Source of the DNA: Duganella sp. CF402
Lineage (GTDB): Bacteria; Pseudomonadota; Gammaproteobacteria; Burkholderiales; Burkholderiaceae_D
Direction of reading: 5' to 3'
Assembly: GCF_900109645.1 (NCBI RefSeq)
Contig: NZ_FOBG01000001.1
Location: 2,524,262 to 2,588,261, forward strand
DNA length: 64,000 nt
Of the stretch, positions 25,157 through 31,656 are shown in pieces. The notes beneath the pieces are model-generated. The model did not search any database. It saw only the letters and a program-made list of their open reading frames with translations, and was not told the DNA's origin. How positions within the stretch are numbered: the stretch's first letter is position 1; every line of letters starts with the position of its first letter. Both the position numbers and the translations under genes were made by a program.

Positions 25157-26494
25157 ATGCAAGACAAGAAAATCATCGCATCCCGCCGCAGCACCCTGAA
25201 GGCCGTCGCCGCGCTGGCCGGCGGCACGCTGCTCTCACCACTGTCGTTCGCTGCCGACAAGGGCTACCGCTTCCCGCAAGGCTTCCTGTGGGGCGCGGCG
25301 GTCGCCGGCCACCAGGTCGAAGGCGACAACGTCCATAGCGACGCCTGGCTGCTGGAAAACGTCAAGCCATCCATCTTCGTCGAACCATCCGGCGCGGGCG
25401 TGGACCACTACCGCCTGTTCGCCGAAGACATCGCCATGCTGGCCTCACTGGGCCTGAACACCTTCCGCTTCTCGATCGAGTGGGCGCGCGTGGAACCGGA
25501 AGAAGGCATGTTCTCGGTCGCCGCCATCGAGCACTATCGCGATGTACTGAAGGCCTGCCACAAGCACAAAATTAAAGCGGTGGTCTCGTTCAACCACTTC
25601 ATTACGCCTTACTGGTTCGGCGGCCGCGGCGGCTGGGAAGCGGAAGGCGCAGCGCAACTGTTCGCACGCTATTGCAGCAAAGTGGCGCAGGAGCTGGGCT
25701 CCATGATGACGCTGGCCACCACCTTCAACGAGCCGAATCTGGCGCGCCTGCTGTTCGGCATTCCAGGCCCGCTGTCCGGCCTGACCGGCATCCCGCCGGA
25801 AAAAGCCATGCTGGCGGAAGCGGGCAAGCGCGCCGGCACCGGCAAGTTCTCCTCGTGGATCTTCGGCGACTTCGACAAAATCGAGACCGGCTTGCTGGAA
25901 GGCCATCGCCTCGGCTACCAGGCCATCAAGGCTGCTTGTCCGAAGCTGCCGGTTGGCCTGTCGCTGGCCATCGCCGACGACCAGGCGGTGGGCGATCCCG
26001 CCATGCGCGACCGCAAGCGCGCCATCGCCTACCTGCCGTGGTTCAAGGCCGTCAGCGAGCATGGCGATTTCGTCGGCGTGCAGACCTACACCCGAGCGCT
26101 GGTCTCGCCGGAGGGCGAGCTGCCGACACCTGCCGGCGCGCGCCTGACCAGCAACGGCATGGAATTCTGGCCGGAAGCGCTGGGCGCCACCATCCGCTAC
26201 ACCGCCGAACACGTGAAGCTGCCGATCTACGTTACCGAAAACGGCATCTCGACCGACGACGACAAGCAGCGTGAGGAATACATCCAGCGCGCGCTGAAGG
26301 GTGTTGCCGGCTGCCTGCGCGACGGCATCGACGTGCGCGGCTACCTGCACTGGTCGCTGCTGGATAACTTCGAGTGGATCTTCGGCTACAAGCCGCATTT
26401 CGGCCTGATCGCCGTGGACCGCGCCACCATGCGCCGCACCATCAAGCCGAGCGCGCGCCTGCTCGGGTCCATCGCTCGCAAGAACAGCATCTGA
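25157..26494 (+). CDS. GH1 beta-glucosidase with Tat signal peptide
   Basis: GH1 beta-glucosidase, 445 residues. The N-terminus has a twin-arginine pattern SRRSTLKAVAALAGGTLLSPLSFA, so the folded enzyme should be exported through Tat. Catalytic motifs are TTFNEPNL (acid/base Glu192) and YVTENGIST (nucleophile Glu361); WSLLDNFEW is present near the end. AAAGGAG precedes ATG 25157. Its loop regions (FGIPGPLSGLTGIPPEKAM) differ from the cytoplasmic GH1 at 1925-3292. Placed 18 bases after the rhamnosidase, it probably removes the glucose left after rhamnose cleavage, in the periplasm. Confidence 0.92.
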   Translation: MQDKKIIASRRSTLKAVAALAGGTLLSPLSFAADKGYRFPQGFLWGAAVAGHQVEGDNVHSDAWLLENVKPSIFVEPSGAGVDHYRLFAEDIAMLASLGLNTFRFSIEWARVEPEEGMFSVAAIEHYRDVLKACHKHKIKAVVSFNHFITPYWFGGRGGWEAEGAAQLFARYCSKVAQELGSMMTLATTFNEPNLARLLFGIPGPLSGLTGIPPEKAMLAEAGKRAGTGKFSSWIFGDFDKIETGLLEGHRLGYQAIKAACPKLPVGLSLAIADDQAVGDPAMRDRKRAIAYLPWFKAVSEHGDFVGVQTYTRALVSPEGELPTPAGARLTSNGMEFWPEALGATIRYTAEHVKLPIYVTENGISTDDDKQREEYIQRALKGVAGCLRDGIDVRGYLHWSLLDNFEWIFGYKPHFGLIAVDRATMRRTIKPSARLLGSIARKNSI

Positions 26495-26510
26495 TGCAGC
26501 GGGAACGGCC

Positions 26511-26532
26511 TGCTTGCGCCCCGGCGCAAGCA
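26511..26532. other. Stem-loop between the GH1 and LysR-type genes
   Basis: A perfect inverted repeat with 10-bp arms (TGCTTGCGCC/GGCGCAAGCA) around CC begins 16 bases after the GH1 stop. No T-run follows, so it is not a standard intrinsic terminator. It may stabilise the upstream message end or partly limit read-through into the regulator. Confidence 0.5.
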
Positions 26533-26539
26533 TCGCGTA

Positions 26540-26561
26540 CCATGTATCCGTCGGATCATGG
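26540..26561. promoter_or_regulatory. Imperfect dyad directly before the LysR-type gene
   Basis: An imperfect palindrome with CCATG outer arms and ATCCG-T-CGGAT core ends next to the ribosome-binding site of the regulator gene. It could be an autoregulatory site, although it does not match the GATA-N5-TATC dyads. Confidence 0.35.
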
Positions 26562-26571
26562 AGGGTAGCGC

Positions 26572-27510
26572 ATGCGATTCAACCGTTTAGACCTGAACCT
26601 GCTGTTGGCGCTCGACGCGCTGCTGAAGGAACAGAACATCACGCGGGCCGCTGCGCGCGTGAATGTCAGCCAGTCCGCCATGAGCGGCATGCTGGCGCGC
26701 CTGCGCGAATTCTTCGAGGATGAACTGCTGGCAGCCGTCGGCCGCAACATGGAGCCGACGGTGCTGGGCCGCCAGCTGGAAGCGCCGGTGCGCGACTTGA
26801 TCCTGCACATCCAGGCCACGGTCGGCATGCGGGTCAACTTCGATCCGGCCAAGGAAACGCGCATCGTCAAGATCATGGTATCCGACTACGCCACCGAGGT
26901 TTTCCTCAACCGCGTGGTGGCGCGCGTGCTGCGCGATGCGCCCAACATGACGCTCGACCTGGTGCCCTTGTCGGACGACGCCAGCGAGCAGCTGCGGCGC
27001 GGCGAGAACGACTTCCTCATCATTCCACGCCACTTCCTGGCGGAAGAGCATCCGCAACGGCTGCTGTTCGAAGACAGCTACTGCGCCGTGATCTGGGAAG
27101 GCAACACCCAAGTGGGCGACGTGCTCGATGCCGAAACCTATCTGCGCCTGCCGCACGTGGCGCCGATGCTGGGGCGCCCACGCTCGGCCACCTTCGAAGA
27201 GCTGATGCTGCAGGGCCAGGGTGTGCAGCGGCGCATCAGGGTCACCACGTCCGATTTCGTCAGCATGGCATCGGTGTTGATCGGCACCGACCTGGTGGCG
27301 ACCATGCACACGCGGCTGGCGCAATCGTGCGCACGGCGTTTGCCGGTTCGCCTGCTGCCCCTGCCCTACACGCTGCCGTTGATGGCGGAGTGCGTGCAGT
27401 GGCATCGCTTTCAGGAAAACGACCCTTGCCACATCTGGCTGCGCGGCGTGATGCTGGAAGTCGCCAAGGCTATGCCGCCGCACGAAGTGCTGGCAACGCA
27501 GGTGCGGTGA
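26572..27510 (+). CDS. LysR-family regulator of the NodD/FdeR type
   Basis: LysR-type activator, 312 residues. The N-terminus MRFNRLDLNLLLALDALL followed by TRAAARVNVSQSAMSGMLARLREFF has the exact layout of rhizobial NodD proteins. So does the C-terminus (ECVQWHRFQENDPCHIWLRG). Internal NodD-like blocks include LSDDASEQLRRGENDFLIIP. NodD and its non-nodulation relative FdeR respond to flavonoids such as naringenin. GGAGG precedes ATG 26572. It lies in the right operon between the GH1 gene and amidohydrolase B. I infer that it binds the four GATA-N5-TATC dyads and activates both operons with a flavonoid aglycone as inducer. Confidence 0.9.
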   Translation: MRFNRLDLNLLLALDALLKEQNITRAAARVNVSQSAMSGMLARLREFFEDELLAAVGRNMEPTVLGRQLEAPVRDLILHIQATVGMRVNFDPAKETRIVKIMVSDYATEVFLNRVVARVLRDAPNMTLDLVPLSDDASEQLRRGENDFLIIPRHFLAEEHPQRLLFEDSYCAVIWEGNTQVGDVLDAETYLRLPHVAPMLGRPRSATFEELMLQGQGVQRRIRVTTSDFVSMASVLIGTDLVATMHTRLAQSCARRLPVRLLPLPYTLPLMAECVQWHRFQENDPCHIWLRGVMLEVAKAMPPHEVLATQVR

Positions 27511-27535
27511 TAGCAGGTATCGCCAAATCCGGCTT
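27509..27535. promoter_or_regulatory. LysR-type dyad D before amidohydrolase B
   Basis: GATAGCAGGTATC (27509-27521) is the fourth GATA-N5-TATC dyad; with the next 14 bases it matches dyad B at 23 of 27 positions. It overlaps the regulator stop codon and is 74 bases before the amidohydrolase B start, suggesting that gene also has its own regulated promoter. Confidence 0.65.
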
Positions 27536-27594
27536 CAGGATGGCGGAACGCGGCGGTATGCTGTATTTCGGGGCTATCAATCGGAAGGAATGCC

Positions 27595-28821
27595 ATGCCC
27601 GGCATAGTTTTTCATAACGTGAATATTTTTGACGGCAGCGGTCCGCTGCCGGGCATCAGCGCCGTGCGCGTCGAAGGTTCGAACATCGTCGAACTGGGCG
27701 CGGACGTGGCGGCGCTGAGTGGCGTGGCCGATCGCCTGATCGACGGCGGCGGCCGCACCTTGATGCCGGGGTTGGTGGAGGCGCACGCCCATCTGTCGTG
27801 GCCCAGCTCCATCGAGCGGCTGGTGCCCAGCCTTTCGCTGCCGCCGGAAGACCTGATCCTGACGACCGCGCGCAACGCGCGCATCCTGCTCGATCACGGC
27901 TACACCAGTGCCTACTCGGCGGGCTCGCTGAGCAAGACCATCGAAGTCACGCTGAATTCATTCATCCAGAGCGGCGGCATGCCGGGGCCGCGCCTGATCG
28001 CATCGTCGATCGAACGCGAGCCGCCGACTTCCGGCGCCTTCGATGGCGGTAAGGTCGATCCGCATGGCAGCGGGCCGGAAGCGGTGCGCGCCTTCGTGCG
28101 CGAATGCGCGACGCTGGGGGCGAAGTCGGTGAAGTTCTTGTTGTCCGGCGAGGACGCGCTCAAGCCGGGCAGCTCGCAGGAGCTGTTGTACACGCAGGAG
28201 GAGGCCAATGCGGCGGGCGAACAGGCGCGCATCTCGGGTGTGTGGCTGGCGGCGCATGCGCAGGCCGCAGCGGCGGTGAAGATGGCGTTGCGCGCCAACT
28301 TCCGCGTGCTGTATCACTGTACCTGGGCCGACGTCGAAGCGCTGGACATGATGGAAGATAAGCGCGACGAGATCTTCGTCGGTCCGGCAGTGGGCATCAT
28401 CCAGGCCACGCTGGATGCCGAACCGCCGCCGGGCGTCGACATGACCGACATGAAGCGCAGCGCGGCGCAAGTGCTGGCGCGCCAGCGCGAGCTGGTACCG
28501 GAACTGCGCCGGCGCGGCATCCGCGTGCTGCCAGGCGGCGACTACGGCTTCCCCTTCAACCCAACGGGCCGCAACGCGCGCGACCTCGAACTGTTCGTGC
28601 GCCACTTCGGCTACACGCCGCGCGAAACGCTGGAAGCAGCGACGCGGCTGGGCGGAGAACTGATGGGCATGGAGCACCTGCTGGGCCGCATCAAACCCGG
28701 CTACCTGGCCGACCTGCTGATGGTCGACGGCGATCCGCTGCAAGACATCACTATCCTGCAAAACCGCCACAACCTCCACGCCATCATGAAAGACGGCCGC
28801 TTCCACAAAGAGCCCGTTTGA
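27595..28821 (+). CDS. Metal-dependent amidohydrolase, copy B (paralogue of 19531-20763)
   Basis: Imidazolonepropionase-like amidohydrolase, 408 residues, co-linear with copy A and sharing all metal ligands: HAHLSWPSS, SVKFLLSGED, WLAAHAQAA, VLYHCTWAD and GGDYGFPF. No signal peptide. AAGGA precedes ATG 27595. The two copies differ mainly in the N-terminal beta-sandwich and around residues 140-150 (SGAFDGGKVDPHGS in this copy), so they may act on two related substrates. It carries dyad D just upstream and ends inside an FNR-box palindrome. Exact reaction unknown. Confidence 0.85.
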   Translation: MPGIVFHNVNIFDGSGPLPGISAVRVEGSNIVELGADVAALSGVADRLIDGGGRTLMPGLVEAHAHLSWPSSIERLVPSLSLPPEDLILTTARNARILLDHGYTSAYSAGSLSKTIEVTLNSFIQSGGMPGPRLIASSIEREPPTSGAFDGGKVDPHGSGPEAVRAFVRECATLGAKSVKFLLSGEDALKPGSSQELLYTQEEANAAGEQARISGVWLAAHAQAAAAVKMALRANFRVLYHCTWADVEALDMMEDKRDEIFVGPAVGIIQATLDAEPPPGVDMTDMKRSAAQVLARQRELVPELRRRGIRVLPGGDYGFPFNPTGRNARDLELFVRHFGYTPRETLEAATRLGGELMGMEHLLGRIKPGYLADLLMVDGDPLQDITILQNRHNLHAIMKDGRFHKEPV

Positions 28822-28831
28822 TCTAGATCAA
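28818..28831. promoter_or_regulatory. Perfect FNR/ANR-type box
   Basis: TTGATCTAGATCAA matches the FNR consensus TTGAT-N4-ATCAA in full and is part of a 16-bp perfect palindrome (28817-28832). Its centre is 69 bp before the start of the small membrane protein gene, compatible with activation from -41.5. It overlaps the amidohydrolase B stop codon. Confidence 0.65.
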
Positions 28832-28893
28832 ACCTCCATTCGGGGATCGGCGCAGCATCAAGAAGTGCCGGTATCTCATGAATGGAGCACGTT

Positions 28894-29127
28894 ATGTCTG
28901 CGCAATTTGACCAACGCGAACCTCAAGCCTATGATCGGTCTATGGAAACGCACATCCACAAATTGGAAAGTGAACTAATAGCCCTCAAGACTGACGTGGC
29001 TATCATCAAGTCCAACTACGCCACCAAAGCGGACGTTGCCGATGCAAAAAATTCCGTGATTATCTGGGTAGTCAGCGCCGTTCTGCTCGCACAACTGCTG
29101 CCGGCACTGCTGAAAGCATTCAGCTAA
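28894..29127 (+). CDS. Small tail-anchored coiled-coil membrane protein
   Basis: Protein of 77 residues. Residues about 15-50 form an amphipathic, probably coiled-coil helix (HIHKLESELIALKTDVAIIK), and the C-terminal ~20 residues (VIIWVVSAVLLAQLLPALL) form one membrane helix. The layout resembles small DUF1640-like or haemolysin-XhlA-like proteins, but I cannot name a family with confidence. ATG 28894 has GGAG six bases upstream; ATG 28882 lies in frame before it without one. A perfect FNR box upstream suggests oxygen-dependent expression. A stem-loop covers its stop codon. Confidence 0.7.
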   Translation: MSAQFDQREPQAYDRSMETHIHKLESELIALKTDVAIIKSNYATKADVADAKNSVIIWVVSAVLLAQLLPALLKAFS

Positions 29128-29140
29128 TCACTGCTTTCAG
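29110..29140 (+). other. Stem-loop over the end of the small membrane protein gene
   Basis: Perfect 9-bp arms CTGAAAGCA (29110-29118) and TGCTTTCAG (29132-29140) bracket the stop codon. No T-run follows. It is probably a 3'-end stabilising structure ahead of the terminator at 29159. Confidence 0.45.
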
Positions 29141-29158
29141 ACCATAGAGAGCACAAAA

Positions 29159-29191
29159 AAAGACCTACGCGCATAAGCAACGTAAGTCTTT
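29159..29191. terminator. Bidirectional terminator between convergent small gene and tRNA-Pro
   Basis: Arms AAAGACCTACG and CGTAAGTCTTT pair with one mismatch; an A-run lies on the left and a T-rich run on the right, so both strands show a hairpin plus T tract. It suits the convergent arrangement of the small gene (+) and the tRNA (-). Confidence 0.7.
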
Positions 29192-29204
29192 GATTTTATT
29201 GTGT

Positions 29205-29281
<77 letters not shown>

Positions 29282-29351
29282 ACGAACCAAATTATTATAG
29301 CAGCGGGTTTAAGTATTTGTCATGTTTGCTTTGCGCCGTTATGATGACCGC

Positions 29352-30176
29352 ATGAATCCCGCCGACCTTGAACATGCCGCCGCCCTCGTCGCCCAAGCCG
29401 ATCTGCTGATCGTGGCCGCTGGTGCGGGCATGGGCGTGGACTCCGGCTTACCGGATTTTCGCGGCAATCAGGGCTTCTGGAAGGCTTATCCTGCCCTCGC
29501 CCGCGCGCGCATGGAGTTCACCAGTGTGGCGTCGCCGTCTACTTTTCATGAGGATCCGGCGCTGGCCTGGGGCTTTTATGGGCACCGGCTTAACTTGTAT
29601 CGCGCCACCGTGCCGCACGAAGGCTTCTGGCTGCTGAAGAAATGGGGCGAGCGGATGGAACATGGCTACGCGGTCTTCACCAGCAATGTGGATGGCCATT
29701 TTCAGGCTGCCGGCTTTGATCCGCAGCGCATCTATGAGTGTCACGGGTCGATTCATCACTTGCAGTGCCTTGCGCCGTGCGGCGAGCAGATATGGCCGGC
29801 GGACGGCTACACGCCGCAGGTCGACAACGAAGCGTGCAGGCTGTTGAACGAACCGCCAACTTGCCCGCACTGCGGCGCTTTGGCGCGGCCGAATATTTTG
29901 ATGTTTGGCGACTGGGGATGGAACGAGCAGCGCGCCGCCGCGCAGGAAGCGCACTTGCAACGCCTGCTGCACAAGGCGGCACGTCCGCTGGTGGTGGAGC
30001 TGGGCGCAGGAACGGCGATTCCTTCGGTGCGGTATTTCGGTCAGAGCGTGATCAGCCATCACAACGGCCGGATGGTCCGCATTAATCCGCGCGAGCCGCA
30101 AGTCGCCAGCCCGAGTGATGTCGGACTGGCGGAAGCAGCCCTTGCCGGGCTGCGCGCCATCGATGCACTGCTATAA
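29352..30176 (+). CDS. Sir2-family NAD-dependent deacylase
   Basis: Sirtuin-type protein, 274 residues. The NAD-binding GAGMGVDSGLPDFRG is intact, the catalytic His lies in CHGSIHHLQC, and four Cys of the zinc site are visible (LQCLAPC, then CPHC). The usual TQNIDxLH reads TSNVDGHF, a variation seen in a bacterial Sir2 subgroup. ATG 29352 is taken as start; ATG 29322 is in frame but gives a poor extension. It probably removes acyl groups from lysines of metabolic enzymes. It converges on the FAH-like gene, 5 bases away. Confidence 0.88.
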   Translation: MNPADLEHAAALVAQADLLIVAAGAGMGVDSGLPDFRGNQGFWKAYPALARARMEFTSVASPSTFHEDPALAWGFYGHRLNLYRATVPHEGFWLLKKWGERMEHGYAVFTSNVDGHFQAAGFDPQRIYECHGSIHHLQCLAPCGEQIWPADGYTPQVDNEACRLLNEPPTCPHCGALARPNILMFGDWGWNEQRAAAQEAHLQRLLHKAARPLVVELGAGTAIPSVRYFGQSVISHHNGRMVRINPREPQVASPSDVGLAEAALAGLRAIDALL

Positions 30177-30181
30177 ACGGT

Positions 30182-30889
30182 TTATACCAATTTCACGGTA
30201 ATCGGCGACAGGCCTTCGACCTTGCCTTCCAATACCTGGCCGCGCACCACCGCGCCCACACCTTCCGGCGTGCCGCTGAAAATCAGGTCGCCCGGCGCCA
30301 GCGTGAACAGCGTCGACAAGTTGGCGATGGTTTCGTTGATCGACCAGATCAGATGCGAGATGGTCGATGACTGCTTGGTCACGCCATCCACATCCAGCTG
30401 GATCGCCGCGTTGTTGATATCGCCCGCATCAGCCGCAGGATGAATCAAGCCGATCGGCGCCGAGAAATCGAACGCCTTGCCGATTTCCCACGGACGGCCC
30501 GCATCACGCATCTTGAATTGCAGGTCGCGGCGCGTCATGTCGAAGCCGACCGCGTAGCCGTAGATGTGCGACGCCGCATCCTCCACGGCGATATTTGCGC
30601 CGCCCTTGCCGATGGCGACCACCAGCTCGCACTCGTAGTGCAGGTTATTGGTCACCGGTGGATAAGGCAGTTCCAGCACGCGGTTCGGCGCGGCCGGCAC
30701 CACGGCTTGCGCATCACCCGGTTTGCAGAAGAAGAATGGCGGTTCGCGGTCCGGATCGGAACCCATCTCGCGCGCGTGGCCGGCGTAGTTGCGGCCGACG
30801 CAGTAGACGCGGCGCACCGGGAACAGATCAGCAGTGCCGGCGACCGGCAGGCCGACGATGTCGTGGGCGGGAATAACGTAGGAAGTCAT
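30182..30889 (-). CDS. FAH-family hydrolase, fumarylpyruvate hydrolase-like
   Basis: FAH-superfamily enzyme, 235 residues, a length typical of fumarylpyruvate hydrolase (NagK) of the gentisate pathway. Motifs: [23 protein letters not shown], the metal-ligand [29 protein letters not shown] and [11 protein letters not shown]. No gentisate dioxygenase or maleylpyruvate isomerase is next to it, so the pathway assignment is tentative. AGGAG lies before ATG 30887-30889. It is transcribed away from the TetR gene's promoter side, 86 bases downstream of that gene. Confidence 0.85.
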   Translation of the reverse strand: MTSYVIPAHDIVGLPVAGTADLFPVRRVYCVGRNYAGHAREMGSDPDREPPFFFCKPGDAQAVVPAAPNRVLELPYPPVTNNLHYECELVVAIGKGGANIAVEDAASHIYGYAVGFDMTRRDLQFKMRDAGRPWEIGKAFDFSAPIGLIHPAADAGDINNAAIQLDVDGVTKQSSTISHLIWSINETIANLSTLFTLAPGDLIFSGTPEGVGAVVRGQVLEGKVEGLSPITVKLV

Positions 30890-30975
30890 GATGCTCCTGT
30901 AAGCTGGAAGAAGACATCAGACATGGTACAACAGCATCCGCCCACCTGCAGCGGGCGGATACATTAAGAGACAAA

Positions 30976-31587
30976 TCAGGTCAGCAACAGCGCCTTCAAG
31001 GCGACGCGGTAGCCTTCAACCAGTGCGGTGCGGTTGAGCTGCGGGCGATGCAGCGAACGTATCGGCAGCCCGTGGAACAACGACACCACGGTATCGATGC
31101 GCCCATCCAGCAGTTCGTCGTCCACCGGCAGGCCGCGCCGCTCGCGCTCGCGCTTGATGATGGGACGGAAGCGGTCCATCGCCGTCTGGTCGCCGGCACG
31201 CAGCGCTTCGGCGATCTTCGGATTGCGTGCCGCTTCGGCGAACATTTCCAGCGGCAGCTGGAAAAACTGCGGATCGAGATTCTCATCCACGTGTTTTGGG
31301 GCGTCGTCGATCATCGCTTGCAGCGGATCGTCCTTGCCTTCGAGTTCGCGCAACTGCCCGGTCACGTGCTCCACTTCGAGATCGACGAAGGCCATGACGA
31401 TGGCTTCCTTGTTCTCAAAGTAGTTGTAGATGTGGCCCGCGCTCATGCCCGCTTCCTTGGAGATTTCGGACATGCTGGCGCCGTGGAAGCCGCTGCGCGC
31501 GAAGCACACCGCTGCCGCCTGCAAGACCTGGTTGCGGCGGTTTTGCGCGCGTTCCGGGTCTGTGCGCCGTTTGACGTCGAATTTCAT
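30976..31587 (-). CDS. TetR/AcrR-family repressor
   Basis: TetR-family regulator, 203 residues. The N-terminal helix-turn-helix is clear (ILQ-type core VLQAAAVCFARSGFHGASMSEI, then AGMSAGHIYNYFENKEAIV), with an AcrR-like ligand domain after it. ATG 31585-31587 was chosen; an in-frame ATG 33 bases earlier is possible. It is the last gene in the direction of the RND efflux operon, 69 bases after the OMF gene. The palindrome at 37476-37495 in the pump promoter is its likely operator. A similar AATGAAC half-site lies just before its own start, which hints at autoregulation. Confidence 0.9.
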   Translation of the reverse strand: MKFDVKRRTDPERAQNRRNQVLQAAAVCFARSGFHGASMSEISKEAGMSAGHIYNYFENKEAIVMAFVDLEVEHVTGQLRELEGKDDPLQAMIDDAPKHVDENLDPQFFQLPLEMFAEAARNPKIAEALRAGDQTAMDRFRPIIKRERERRGLPVDDELLDGRIDTVVSLFHGLPIRSLHRPQLNRTALVEGYRVALKALLLT

Positions 31588-31625
31588 GGAGCGATCCTGC
31601 ATGGATGATATTAGGTTCATTATAC

Positions 31626-31649
31626 CGGCGGGAGCCCTCGCCCCCGCCG
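31626..31649. other. GC-rich stem-loop between OMF and TetR genes
   Basis: Arms CGGCGGG and CCCGCCG around a 10-base loop follow the OMF stop codon. On the minus strand no T-run follows, so termination would be weak and some transcripts could read into the repressor gene. Confidence 0.4.
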
Positions 31650-31656
31650 TTTTGAA

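Noticed and set aside
21707..25162. A 1151-codon open frame on the minus strand opposite the rhamnosidase gene
   Set aside because: Its translation is rich in Arg, His, Gln and Gly with no domain motif, the typical product of reading GC-rich coding DNA on the opposite strand. The plus-strand frame is a complete GH106 protein.
26572..27510. Possible nodulation locus because of the NodD-like regulator
   Set aside because: No nodA, nodB, nodC or exporter genes are present, and the regulator sits inside a glycosidase operon. A catabolic role fits better.
30182..30889. Fumarylpyruvate hydrolase-like gene as a member of the flavonoid regulon
   Set aside because: It lies beyond the tRNA and sirtuin genes, faces the other way and has no GATA-N5-TATC dyad upstream. 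A pathway link remains possible but is not supported here.
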